Shown here one piece after another: positions 1-10,425 of a stretch of DNA of 64,000 nt. Source of the DNA: Unio delphinus (taxonomy: Eukaryota > Mollusca > Bivalvia > Unionida > Unionidae); NCBI GenBank assembly GCA_029339505.1, contig JAQISU010000179.1, positions 8,462,001 to 8,526,000 of the forward strand, given 5' to 3'. Position 1 is the stretch's first letter. Each line of letters starts with the position of its first letter. The position numbers were made by a program, and so were the translations under genes. Below the pieces are notes generated by a model that did not search any database, was not told the origin of the DNA, and saw nothing but the letters and a program-made list of their open reading frames with translations.

Positions 1-369
1 AACAAATGCAGATTAAAGTAGTTGTGCTAATCAGACACAAGATTACCTATTAATATGCATGGGTCGCGTTTAGTATTGACCATGTGATATTTGCAATCAT
101 ACAGGCCTATATTCTAAATATGACCAAAATTTGTTCCGAGACTAGAGTGGGAACTAGCCATGATGAAACGCCCAATGACAAAAAAAATGTTTCGAATGAA
201 AGTACAAGGAAGGAGACCATTATCTATGTACACATAAAGTAAAATAATTTGAATTCCTGTTGGGGACTGCGCTATGGCTATTAAAATATTACGAATATAG
301 CCTGAACGTTAGGCAAATAAAAGGAAGCAACCTAAATAATATAGAATGCAACAATTCGGAGGAATAAGA

Positions 370-2795
370 GAAAGGAAATGAATGAACTTCAGAATAGCAC
401 CCATAAATGTTAATGTAATAAATAAAGAATTTTTTTTTTCAAATGGAAAACGACGACATTTTTATACAAGAAACCCATAATAAATGTACAAATCATTAAA
501 AAAACTTCAGAGAAGAAATATTAAGTATAAATGATATTAAGGAAGAAGATATACGAGGAGTAGCAACAGTTATAACGTTTTGTTAAAAACTGACTAGTTC
601 GGGAAAAAAAAGATGACGGAAATTACTTTACAGAAGACTGCTAAATAATATAATTGAAAAATATACATTTTACTAATGTATATTTCCTTGCGAATAAATA
701 CAGAAAATAAATCTTTTTAGAAAATCTCTTGAAATATTTTGGAAAATACTCTATGGATGACTGAATAGATTTTAACTGGGTGGGAGACGAAATAGATAGA
801 GTAGGGAATTTAACCACAAATGTAAACAAATTTATACAATGAATAAAACACTTTTTCTAAACAAAAAATAACTGACAACAAAAATGACAGATTAAATATG
901 AGAATGAAAGAATTCAATTATGACTACAAAAATAATAAAGGGAGTAGCTGATTAAATTATTATCATATGTACAAACTATGATCTAAAAACTTATATAAAA
1001 GCAGTTATTACGGGAATAATAATATGAGATCACAAACTAAAAAATTTAGAGATAAAAACAATATGCAAAAATAAATTAGGCAAGGGAAAATTAAAATTTA
1101 ACAACTGTTGGAATATAAGAAATTCATTGAAGAATTAAAAACCTCTAGTGATTAAATAAGTAAAATGATACAACTATAAGAAGGAAAATCTCCAGGAGAA
1201 GATGGGTTCACTGCGTTATTCTACAGCAAATTTAGTGGTGACATAATTACCTTGTTATATACCGATCTATCTAAACACACCACGAAACCCCCAGTATTGC
1301 ATATACTCGCACCAAATCTCGCATAAACGTATCAAGAAACGGAAAAAAGAACAGAGAACAATCATACGGACATTGTTATTATCAATTATTTATAGTATTG
1401 GTTGATGGTCCTGTTTTCGATAACCTACGGAAACGAACTCTTAAGCATCCAATCTCTTTATATATATATATAACACAATTTCCTCATTAAATGGCAATGC
1501 ACCATTAATTTAATTTATTTGATTTATTTATTCTATTTGTGAATAATTTTCAAAATAAAGGAATTGAGGAATAGTAGTTAAATTGTTTTAGAGATAAACA
1601 TATAATGTTAAGATACAATAAATATGCCATTTTGTTTAACTTATTTAACAACTTATTTGTGGTATTGCTAATTTATAAAAGTTGATAAATATTCACGTTA
1701 TTGTACCAGAACACACTTCGTCAAAACGAGAGTTCATTCCCTTGGCAACAACTGACCTTACTAATTTTCCTGTTACACAAAATATCGCTAAATATTCACA
1801 GTTTTTGTTTGTTTGTTTGTTTGTCTTTTTGTGCTGTTGCTGAAATTTAAAGTGAGGATAATGGATAGTTTAAGGTGTTCTTGGAGAGTCTTGGGTGTTT
1901 TGTGAGTCCCGTTATATACAGGTAAGGGGGGTGGGTGGAGATAGGTAATATTTTAAAAACAATCGAGGCCCATCTCCCTCATAAATATAGACTATATTTA
2001 GGTATATAGAGTAAAATATAGTATTACAAGATTAGAATAATTAATTTGAATCAAGCGTGTGAAGCCAAAGTTAGAGATATCGAAAACAACGTACTGAGTA
2101 TAAAAACAATAATAGAATATGTACATGAATCTGACCAGAAAGGTGCCACGATATATTTTCATCGAGAGAAAGCTTTTGATTGGTTGGATCATAACTAGAT
2201 TCGAAGAGTATTGGATACATTTGGTTTTGAGTTAAATTTCCAAAAATAAACTGCACACAAGTACAGGTAAACGGTGCAGTTATGAAAAAGATTTGAAATT
2301 CAAAGATCAGTAAGGCAAGGTTGCCCACTATCAAATATAAATCACGACTAAACGGAACTAATTAAAATAGGAAACGAGAGGTAATTACCTAGTTTTGCCG
2401 CCACATTTAATACAAATGTAGTGAAAGCTCTAGAAATTTATCATGGAAAAGGAGACGAAAATGAAAACTGTAAAGCAATAAAAAGCATATAGAAAATAAC
2501 TTGAATATTTGGGCACTAACGCCATTTTGCCTAATGGAGTGGGCTCAAGTGGCCAAAACGTATATATAATAAAAAAAACAATATTAAATCTATGGATTTT
2601 TAAAATGACATATTACCTAATAATGATAATGAAGCTATAGAATATTTGTGAGCATATAACGCCCACTACATAAACAAACCAAAAAAAACCCCACTATATA
2701 GCGCGAAGGAGGTGGGTGGCATTACCTAGTCCAGTCCTGATTAAATATGTAAATATTTTAATGTATAACTAACATCACCAATGGAGGGCTTATAT
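370..2795 (+). mobile_element. Decayed L1/Tx1-like LINE (endonuclease-RT) fossil, A1
   Basis: Plus-strand reading in shifting frames recovers ORF2 of the same family as the intact-looking copy at 3552-6054. The endonuclease start is at 385-470 (NFRIAPINVN, then DIFIQETH). A second endonuclease patch, DFNWVGDEIDRVG, lies near 768-810. The RT entry region (EGKSPGEDGFTALFYSKFSG) is near 1185-1240. RT core pieces (HREKAFDWLDHN near 2162-2195, RSVRQGCPL near 2305-2330) and connection-domain remnants occur at 2620-2785. There are many stops and frameshifts, the catalytic ADD box is missing, and about 600 bp of unrelated DNA (roughly 1450-2030) interrupts it. It is dead, and it was already in place before the block was duplicated. 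Confidence 0.8.
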
Positions 2796-2819
2796 ATGTA
2801 TATATATAGAAGGACTTGC

Positions 2820-3439
2820 AATATTTCATGTTAGTTATGTCTTTACAAATATAAAGTAAATACTATGGCATTGACTTCATGATATCAAACGCAAAATGAT
2901 AAGAGCGTATCATATAAGGATAACCTACCGTAACCGTAGCATTTTGCAGGGCAGGCTTCACTGTGAATTCGACGAAACGTTGATCTGGTTTTAATGGAAC
3001 CCAACGATGTTCAAGTCCAATATATTTCAAGAATAAGTATTATTCAGATGAATGGTATACAGGAAATGTCTGGACTTAACAGCGACATTGGGGTTTTAAG
3101 ATGTCATAGGTTCTCATGTCATAAATGGGGATTTTTACTCACGGGTAAATGCCGGATATTGAGGGTATTACGACAGTATTGTATAGGCTAAATGAGATTA
3201 ATTAGACAGGAGCCAAGCGAAGAATTTCCGTTACCTGTAATAATTGTGACTCATTAGAACTAATTTTGTTTACATAATAATAAACGTTAATGCCACCAAC
3301 CTGATACAATTATTCTATAGAGATATCTTATTTGTAAAAACAAAACGACTACGTTCAAAGATATCTGAGTTATTAGTATTAATTAACTCATGTCAGAATA
3401 CTCAGAGATAGAAACACCAAATGCTTTTGTTTGTTACAG
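2820..3439. other. Conserved non-coding end of block A
   Basis: This 620 bp tail is nearly identical in all three A copies (also 33480-34109 and 52780-53400). It is markedly better conserved than the LINE fossil before it. A 65-codon plus-strand ORF starting at 2994 is not kept open in the other copies, so it is not called as a gene. No RNA gene or known repeat was recognised. Confidence 0.5.
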
Positions 3440-3516
3440 AAATATTGAGAACAGTGACAGGGATTTGTTGAGAAGGAAAGTTTTGTCGATTTTACGGTTT
3501 TACCCATACTTTTGCT

Positions 3517-3551
3517 ATGGCACGAACAAAACAGACCGCTAGAAAGTCCAC
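3517..3551 (+). pseudogene. Histone H3 N-terminal tail fragment, split by a LINE
   Basis: Twelve codons encode MARTKQTARKST, the canonical H3 start including the residues equal to K4 and K9. The LINE follows at once. The rest of the pre-insertion sequence resumes at 6066 and meets a stop four codons later, and P2 shows the same early end. Only the first 36 to 40 bases resemble H3; no globular-domain coding is present. By chance the frame stays open into the LINE, giving an 82-codon H3-tail/RT chimera that stops at 3763-3765. It is most likely a non-functional scrap of a histone gene. Confidence 0.75.
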
Positions 3552-6054
3552 TTTTGATAGACTAGAACCTAATTATACACAAAAAGTGCTTGAGAAATTT
3601 GGATTTGGAATGAACTTTCAAAACTGGACTAAAATAATGTACAATGATATAACTGCTCAAGTACAAATTAACGGAGCTGTTACGGAAAAATTTGACATAA
3701 ATAGGTCAGTGAGGCAAGGCTGCCCACTGTCCCTGCTATTATATGTAATAGCAATAGAAATCTAGAGTATTAGGATTCGTAATAACACCAATATAAAGGG
3801 CATAAAAATTCCTAACTTAAGGAGGGAATTTAAAATGCTCCAACATGCTGATGACTGTACAAACTTTATAAATGATCCTAACTCCTTTCAACACCTAATA
3901 AAGGAATATGAAGAATTTGGTAAAGCTTCAGGATCAAAAATTAATCATGATAAAACTGAGATTCTATTAATAGGCAACTGGAGGGGAAACCACCCGGGTC
4001 TACCCCCCGACCTAATAAAAAGAAAGGTCAAAGCCCTAGGGATTTTCTTTGGGGAAAACGAAGAAAAGGAAAACCTAGATAATGTAAAAACTAAAATAAG
4101 ACAAATAATAGAAATCTGGGCCCCAGTGCCATTGAGTTTAATAGAACGTTCACAGGTTGCAAAAACTTATATGTACTCAGTTTTGGCATATTTAGTAAAC
4201 ACTGTGGACATAAAAAACAAAACACTAGATACAATAGATAATGACATTATAGATTATATCTGGGATCAAAAACTACACTACATACAAAAGTCAACATTAT
4301 ATAGGTCAAAACAGAAAGGGGGTGTAGCCTTGCCAAACCCTTTTTTCATAAAACAAAAAAGCATTTTAAATAGGTTTAAAAGGATAAACAGTACACCCCA
4401 AACACCTTGGGAAGCTATATACATATTTTGGTTAGGGATCAGCATGAAACACAGACAAGACATATATAGGAATAATAAATTAGTTAGGACTTTTGAATTA
4501 CCGATTTTATATAAGGAAATAAAGGGTTTATTAGTTAGAAATAGTAGTAATAAAAAACTTTGGGAACAAAGCAGTGACGACACATATGGACTGATTTTAG
4601 AAGAAGAAACCAATAAAAACAAATTAAAGACAGAAATAGAAAAACCTCATATCAACTGGAATAGGGTTTGGGAGAATTGGAAAAAAATCAACTCTTTCAA
4701 AATACAGAGTATAATTTATACATATATCCATAACGCCTGGCTAACAGGTGAAGTGGCTTACAAACGACGGATGATTAAAAAGCAAATAAATTGCCCACTA
4801 TGCAATAGAGACATGTATACAAAGGACCACGTGATAACTCAATGTGACGAAACGAAGGAAGAGAGAACAAAACTAATTATGGAAATTATTAAGATCGACA
4901 AATACGACAAACGTCAACTACTCTTCCTAGACGGCAACTTCAATAAATCATTGGTTCGACAAATAACAGATTTTATTACGGCGACTCTAATTAGATGTGG
5001 TCCCCTAATGAAGGTTAGGGGTATAAAAAATAATTTAAGCAATAGAAACTTTCAAGAAAATCTAAATTTAAATTAAATTTTTTCTCAAAAAAAAAAAAAA
5101 AAAAAAAAAAGGGGTTTAAAAAGTACATACGAGGACGCTGCAGGGCTATACTACATGGCGCTACGCGAAGTAGGAAGGCCTGCAGAAGAGTGTGGAAAAG
5201 AAAAACCCAATGAGTTTAATGAAACGAATATACATATAGTGTTTTACCTTCTGACATCTATGTACTTTTAATTATCTATTTATCTTAAAAATCTTAAACA
5301 TAATTATCCTTCAAGCTCTCTGGAACCTTTTTCCATACTTTTTCTGTCAGGGCTACATCCTATAGTAGCCTTGACCCCCGTATTTAGGGGAAAATAAACA
5401 ATTTTGGCAATTTGCTAATTAACTAAATAAAAAAATACAAAATGGCCGGACAAATTGAGGTAGGAATAGCACAGTCAAATAAATTTGTGCGATTTTCTGC
5501 CTCAAGGAAGACGGACCAACTACTATACAAAACCTATTAAATAGATAAATTGAGACCCACGTAAGATATTTAAATCTCGCACCTCAATTTATACAAAATT
5601 CAAAATTTAAATAACCAAAAATTTTAAAATCTAGATATATTTTTATTAAATAGTAAAACAACTGGGAATGATTTGAATTAACAAGGCTGTCCTAAACATT
5701 AACATAAGTACATAATCAAATGTACTTCATACAATACAGAATAGCACTATACATATAGCACACATCAGGACTTTAGGGACCCCTAGCCAGGGTCGCCAAT
5801 GACGAAGTGTCCCTATAGAGTTTGGGTAGGTCAACTCCCAACTACAGGGGACTATTAGAGCAACACTAAGGATATATAAATACCCCTTTTCAATTTATAA
5901 CCCCTTAGGGGGAAAATAAAATTTAGAACTTAAAGAATAAAATAAAAAACAACATAAAAAACACTTGGGGGGAACACACTTACAAATAAACTTTTTTTAA
6001 ATTTTTTTGATTAGGGGGGGCATCTGTCTGGTGCCCCCCCCCCCCCCAAAAAAA
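3552..6054 (+). mobile_element. L1/Tx1-like LINE, 5'-truncated, inserted in the H3 scrap
   Basis: Non-LTR retrotransposon copy starting inside the RT domain (FDRLEPNYTQ). An in-frame stop at 3763-3765 separates the RT core (SVRQGCPLSLLLYV) from a long open stretch, 3835-5076 (413 codons). That stretch holds the RT catalytic box as HADD (about 3844-3855), the thumb and connection regions, and a C-terminal zinc knuckle (CPLCNRDMYTKDHVITQC, about 4792-4845). An A-run at 5087-5110 is followed by a roughly 940 bp 3' UTR ending in a C-run and A-run (6034-6055). The 11-bp target-site duplication agaaagtccac lies at 3541-3551 and 6055-6065. The uninterrupted site is at 39503-39513 in P2. Copy is immobile: no endonuclease and a broken RT. 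Confidence 0.93.
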
Positions 6055-6065
6055 AGAAAGTCCAC

Positions 6066-6620
6066 AGGAATATTATAGATAAAACACCTTACCCCCTTTT
6101 CCTTAATTTTTTTAAACCATTTTCGTTTTTTTTTCGACTATTTTTTCATCTTTTTTCATTTTTATTTTTTCATTTTTTTAAATCACTTTGTGAAGAATTA
6201 TGTAGATTTCTAGCTCGTGGTCAGAATTAATATTGAAATTAGCTATTTGGTTGCTTCATAGTAAATTAGTGCATTTATTAATGTGATGTTTTAGATTTCG
6301 CAACTGTTGAATTGAAATGTAACTTTGAAAATGGTTGAAGTGTGCAAAATTTGTAAATATGGATGTAATGATATAGCAGAGCATGGATATTTTAACTAGA
6401 TATATATATCACATTATGATGTAAAATTACAAATTCTGCATACCATGTTAGTGATGACTGATAAATTACCGCTGCTGGGGGATATTCTATGTTCCATTGG
6501 ATCCATTTTCTATTATTACACTTATATTAGTAACGTCAGTGTATAGGAGAAATCACCGTTACTCTGTATATACATCTCTATATACCTCGAACAGATGAGG
6601 AAACTTGAACGAGTGTTATT
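6066..6620. other. T-rich spacer of block P
   Basis: Continuation of the H3-scrap flank after the LINE. It includes long T-runs (6120-6180) and is shared with 39514-40064. No gene, RNA or repeat unit was recognised. Confidence 0.5.
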
Positions 6621-7080
6621 TTAAGGTGTCCAGGTGAGAGATCCGCACTGTATCGAGTACACGGTACTGATATTTTGTTTATGTGGTATTTTAACCTGAT
6701 CAAGCCTATTAGCAATAGCTCGAAATTCACTTACACTTTTATCTTGTGTTCGTTTAATCGTGTCAATGTTCGTCTTGATTTCCGAAGGTTTCATAAAAAT
6801 GTTCAACGGAGTACCAAACAATTGTTTTTTTTTGTAATTTCATTAGTTTGTCTATTATTTCTACGAAGATCTGCAAACGAGCTTACACGAACGTCATACT
6901 CTCGGCCCTCAACGATAATAATTTATTGTCTATGGTGCTGTAGTTAACGTCGACGTAATTCTTTGTTACAGCGTCCTTGTCGGATACTCCATCCCTAAGT
7001 ATGTATATTTGATTCCCTTTCAGGCTGAGTTCGCCTGTCATTGTATCACCAGATTTTAGTGCACGCGTGCGAATATTATC
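6621..7080 (-). pseudogene. Virus-like fibre/attachment protein remnant, P1
   Basis: Reading minus from 7080 gives an open stretch containing GDTMTGELSLKGNQI followed by DAVTKNYVD. This spacing (GDTMTG, a short strand motif, then D-x-DAV-x-K-x-YVD) is the classic repeat of phage tail fibres and some other viral attachment proteins, where it precedes a trimeric receptor-binding region. The frame is then lost, and a later piece (6821-6621) resumes with a helical, heptad-rich look (IKTNIDTIKRTQDK). It lies downstream of the capsid-like gene on the same strand, as a late structural gene would. The family is inferred from the motif only. The gene is broken and cannot encode a whole protein. Confidence 0.6.
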
Positions 7081-7456
7081 CTATATCATTAATGAAAGAA
7101 CAGTGCGGTTAAATTTCCCGTTATTATTAAACACAATAATATCCTGCAATTATTAATTACTGGTTTTTAATTGTCCTTGCTTATCTTGAAATACAATCAT
7201 TTCATTTAGATCTACATTTGCAAGATTTAGTAATTCGGATATTTCGTTGTTAATGATATTTTTTCACGCTCTTTCGATATTCCGTCCTTTGTTCTTTTTG
7301 TTTCGATAGAGATTTCCTGTAAATATCTACCATTATAATTTAAGATCTATTAAAAACAATATCGATTACTTGTGTATTTGCGTACAACTTTATGACGTTG
7401 TTTGGTTGATTTTCGAAATATACCACCTAATATTGGTTGTTTCTGAAATAGCACAT

Positions 7457-7458
<2 letters not shown>

Positions 7459-7520
<62 letters not shown>
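7459..7520. repeat. (GA)n microsatellite, P1
   Basis: About 31 uninterrupted GA units. The same locus in P2 (41521-41616) has about 48 units, so the array has changed length since duplication. Confidence 0.97.
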
Positions 7521-7522
<2 letters not shown>

Positions 7523-7801
7523 AGTCGTATTCTAGTCTTGTTATGTTTAGCATTAATTACTTTTCAACCCGGTCGTTGACAGTGACAGCTTATTCTGACC
7601 ACCTGTAATCGGACTGTGTTTTAGCGTTATTATGATTCTGGATTTTTAGTTCGACCCGGAGTCAGAGTAACATTTACATTTATAATATCACGAGAGATCT
7701 AATTGTTACATATTTTCTACTGGTGCATCAATGACTCTCATTCGTTCACCAGCATCTTCAAGTAGCATCGACTTATCACTGAGTATAACAACGATTGATC
7801 T

Positions 7802-8980
7802 TTAATTAGGGATAAGGGGGTGGAGTGGGGCTTGAGCAACCCGAAGAGTTACTCGAGCTCGGAAATGTATATCAACGACAGTTTGTCGTGTTAAATGAAG
7901 ATGTTCCAACGAAAAGTAATAAATCGGATAATATGTTGTAAAATCTAGTGATATTTGCAGACCGGTATATAGATTCTGATCACGTCCCATAAATGTCATT
8001 AAACGATGATATGCACGTGCAACATGGTTTTGTCCAAAATTGAGTAAAATATCTTCAGACGGTTCTTATTGGCCGTTTATTCTTAGCGAAACCTCAAGTT
8101 TATCAAATTTCATATGGCTGCGTGTTTGCGAATTTAATCCTGTGTAATCTTGTAACGCAACAAATATATATCGTGATGCAGAAACGCCTTGTTGTGATGC
8201 TATATGCCATGTAAATATAACGTTAATATTACTCTGAATACTATCCGTTGTTATTGTTAGCCATGATAGTAATGATTTACCACCTGTATCCTTAAATAAT
8301 AATAATTTATTTTCTTCCGTGATTGATGGGGTCATTACTGGCATCCACAATGAGAGTTTTGATAATAATACTTTACCAGCATCATCTCCAAGTCGCCATA
8401 TAGCATCATTATCATCACTTTTTCGTACGAGTACAACTGAATGCATAGCCACACAAATAACATTTATAATATTTCTGCTAAAACCGAGAATGTAAGATAG
8501 TGGAATTGCACACGAAAACTTTCCACAATCACCTGACAACATGAATTTACATGTTTTAAATCCTAAATTGTACTCCGAATCAACATGCATAATCATATCT
8601 TCGACATTAACATCAGCAGGAGGATTAGCACGGTCTTTTGGTGTCATCAGGATAATTTTAGCCATCTTTGTGAAACATCATTTATGGACCAGCTGATCTT
8701 GTATAAGGATGGTAATATCTACCTACCTAGGCCCATTATCGTTGTAGCAGCATCATCTTTTTGAATCGATTCAATATTTCTTCCATAAATCATATATGTA
8801 GCGCTATCAAACAGTGCCAAAATCTCGTTGTTAAAAAGCCGACTTTGACAGCACCCCGATATTCTGTATCATCTGTTTGAATAATTTCCCCTTCTACTTT
8901 GATAAATGCTGAAGCGGGTAGAAAATATCTACTTGTGTAGTTAAATTCTGCTTCGTTGATTTGGCTGTCATGCGTCATAA
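7802..8980 (-). pseudogene. Double jelly-roll capsid-like gene remnant, P1
   Basis: Three minus-strand open pieces in order: 8978-8790 (N-terminal region, containing TSRYFLPASAFIKVEG), 8665-8066 (199 codons) and 7999-7802. The middle piece carries IPLSYILGFSRN, HSVVLVRKSDDNDAIWR and DAGKVLLSKLSLWMP. I associate these with the double jelly-roll-like domain proteins of invertebrate Polinton-like/adintovirus-type elements, in which the domain is the major capsid protein. This is recognition by eye, not a search. Breaks: one frameshift near 8790, a CAA-to-TAA nonsense change at 8066-8068 where P2 keeps Gln, and another shift near 8000. About 390 codons in total, close to a full capsid gene. Endogenised and inactive. 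Confidence 0.7.
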
Positions 8981-9094
8981 GAATAATATTAATAATCGCG
9001 TATTGATTCGTCTTTGCGAACGGGTGAATCTATGTCGAATGATGTATAATCATATGATTTGTTAAATTTTAAATAATTGATTTGTTATTTATTC

Positions 9095-9403
9095 CCGGTA
9101 AATGCTAATATCCATCATATCACCTTGAAATAATTGTTGAGAAATATAAGCGGTTTCATTAATTATTTGGCGAGAATTATTTCCAGCTCGTTTTTCCTCC
9201 TATGAGTATCTATAATTGTGATATGTCGGGGAAAAAAAACATCAAAGGGCAGTCAATATATCAGAAAAAAAATCAAAATGGCAGTCAATAAAACATGTTC
9301 CCCATGTAGTGCTTGGAACACCACTTCCAGTAGCGCCAGGAAGATCATAATTTCTGTCTTGTTCTTGCTTCGCTTTTAGTTGATTTACTTTTTTAGAAAA
9401 CAT
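9095..9403 (-). pseudogene. Small virus-cluster gene remnant, P1
   Basis: Begins with ATG at 9403 (MFSKKVNQLKAKQEQ) and, after a frameshift, continues through a stretch related to GGKRAGNNSRQIINE in P2 (43609-43327). A direct duplication of about 30 bp (gggcagtcaata repeated) disrupts it. It lies just upstream of the capsid-like gene on the same strand, so I infer it belonged to the same structural gene cluster. No function is assigned. Confidence 0.5.
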
Positions 9404-9871
9404 TTAAAAAATCTTGACTATCCCTACTAATGCTACCCTTATTATGACTAATTCTAAAGATCATCTTACGATAATCATCTTCATTAAGTACATGAAATTC
9501 TTTAACACACATCGTTTCTGCGGTAATTGTTCTTTCTTGTTGTTTTTGTTATTTCTATTGTTGCTGTTTTTGTTCTTCATATTGACCAAACACATCGTTT
9601 ACCGCATAGATGAATTCTATTTATGATGCTCTTTTTTGTGCTGATTCGACTTGTGTTAGTTTAAATTTTACAAAACCCTTTAGCTCAATGTTGTAGACTG
9701 GAAATATATTTTCAAGATGTCGGTCTCAGCATTTCTTTTACTATTTTCATAAGTCGTAACAACAAGAGCTGGAAAGTCATTTAGATAAATTGTATCGATT
9801 GCTTTTAAAGCTTATTCAGCAAATTTAGTACGTAATTCTTTTTGATTATTTCTTCATCTGTTTCCTTCTCT

Positions 9872-10150
9872 TTAGTAATAGGTCATGCTATTTGAGGCAT
9901 TGGACCAGGCAAATCTTGTAAAATCTTGATGTTTCATCAGTTTTTTAGCTAATTTTTCAAGTTGAGGAAAAAGAGGTTTAATTGTTTCAGTAATAGGTTT
10001 GAATATTTGTTGAAAACTCTTTGCATAATCAACCTGATATTCCTGAAGTTCTTGTAATTTTCGCCTTACATAATCACGGACTGGCAGAAATGCCTTAGTT
10101 GCTTCTGGTTGTTCTCGTGCTAACCGAGTGGTATACGCTTCTCCATCCAA
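9872..10150 (-). pseudogene. Basic, helical virus-cluster protein fragment
   Basis: 92 codons, opening MDGEAYTTRLAREQPEAT and continuing with charged, heptad-like sequence (KLQELQEYQVDYAKSFQQIF). It sits about 470 bp upstream of the 9403 gene on the same strand. The intervening minus strand still reads as fragments of coding sequence (long Gln/Lys-rich patches), so this looks like the 5' end of a longer, decayed gene. It lies just beyond the P1/P2 homology, and no second copy is in the window. It resembles the hypothetical proteins that accompany double jelly-roll genes in similar elements, but this is weak recognition. Confidence 0.45.
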
Positions 10151-10204
10151 TTTCGATACACCAATGATCTAATTCACAGCAGCAGAGGGTGTGACCTCAA
10201 ATAA

Positions 10205-10425
10205 GTGTCGAAAAGGTAAGTATAATCGACAAACGTAACGTTTATTTTCAAAATGGAGCGTATTTTTTAACACTTAGATTGACAAATAGACGCTTGTGTT
10301 ATGAGTTGCGCTCACCCTTTCTGAAAAAAACGAAGCGTTTACTCTCAAAATGAAGCGTATTTGTTTTACTTTCGGATTGACAAATAAACGCTTCTATTAT
10401 TAGGTGGGCTACCCTCTCTACTGCT
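10205..10425. repeat. Two-copy direct repeat of about 110-120 bp
   Basis: Two diverged copies share the framing cgtttattttcaaaatgg / cgtttactctcaaaatga, then gattgacaaatagacgctt / gattgacaaataaacgctt. They lie immediately upstream of the virus-like gene cluster. They could be part of an element end or regulatory DNA; I cannot tell which. Confidence 0.55.

Larger units (their letters stand above)
1..3439 (+). repeat. Segmental duplication block A, copy 1
   Basis: Almost every line has a close match at 30609-34109 (offset 30,608) and at 47062-53400. The match begins at base 1, so the block probably starts upstream of the window. It ends at the shared string ttgttacag (3431-3439), after which this copy passes directly into block P instead of block D. 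Relative to A2 it lacks about 76 bp at position 1241. Relative to A3 it also lacks the ORF2 linker piece and the LINE C-terminal piece. Its only recognisable coding content is a decayed LINE. No intact gene is seen. Confidence 0.9.
3440..9473. repeat. Segmental duplication block P, copy 1
   Basis: Matches 39403-43680 (P2) and the last 38 bases of the window (P3). It begins at aaatattgagaacag, directly after the A1 end. Homology to P2 stops at cttacgata (9465-9473), where P2 is joined to block U, but this copy runs on into single-copy sequence. Compared with P2 it carries a LINE insertion at 3552-6054 and lacks about 590 bp (P2 40875-41468) and about 450 bp (P2 42830-43290). It retains about 370 bp of the capsid-like gene that P2 has lost. 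Confidence 0.9.

Noticed and set aside
1800..1824. gtttgtttgtttgttt run as a regulatory element
   Set aside because: A short simple repeat, also in A2 with fewer units. No further support.
3517..3765. Annotating the H3/RT chimera as a real gene
   Set aside because: It arises only from the LINE's insertion position. There is no evidence of expression, and the RT portion stops early.
4278..4622. 114-codon minus-strand ORF
   Set aside because: Antisense shadow of the LINE ORF2 at 3835-5076.
7370..7579. ORF with a long Glu-Arg repeat (also 41511-41696)
   Set aside because: Translation of the GA microsatellite.
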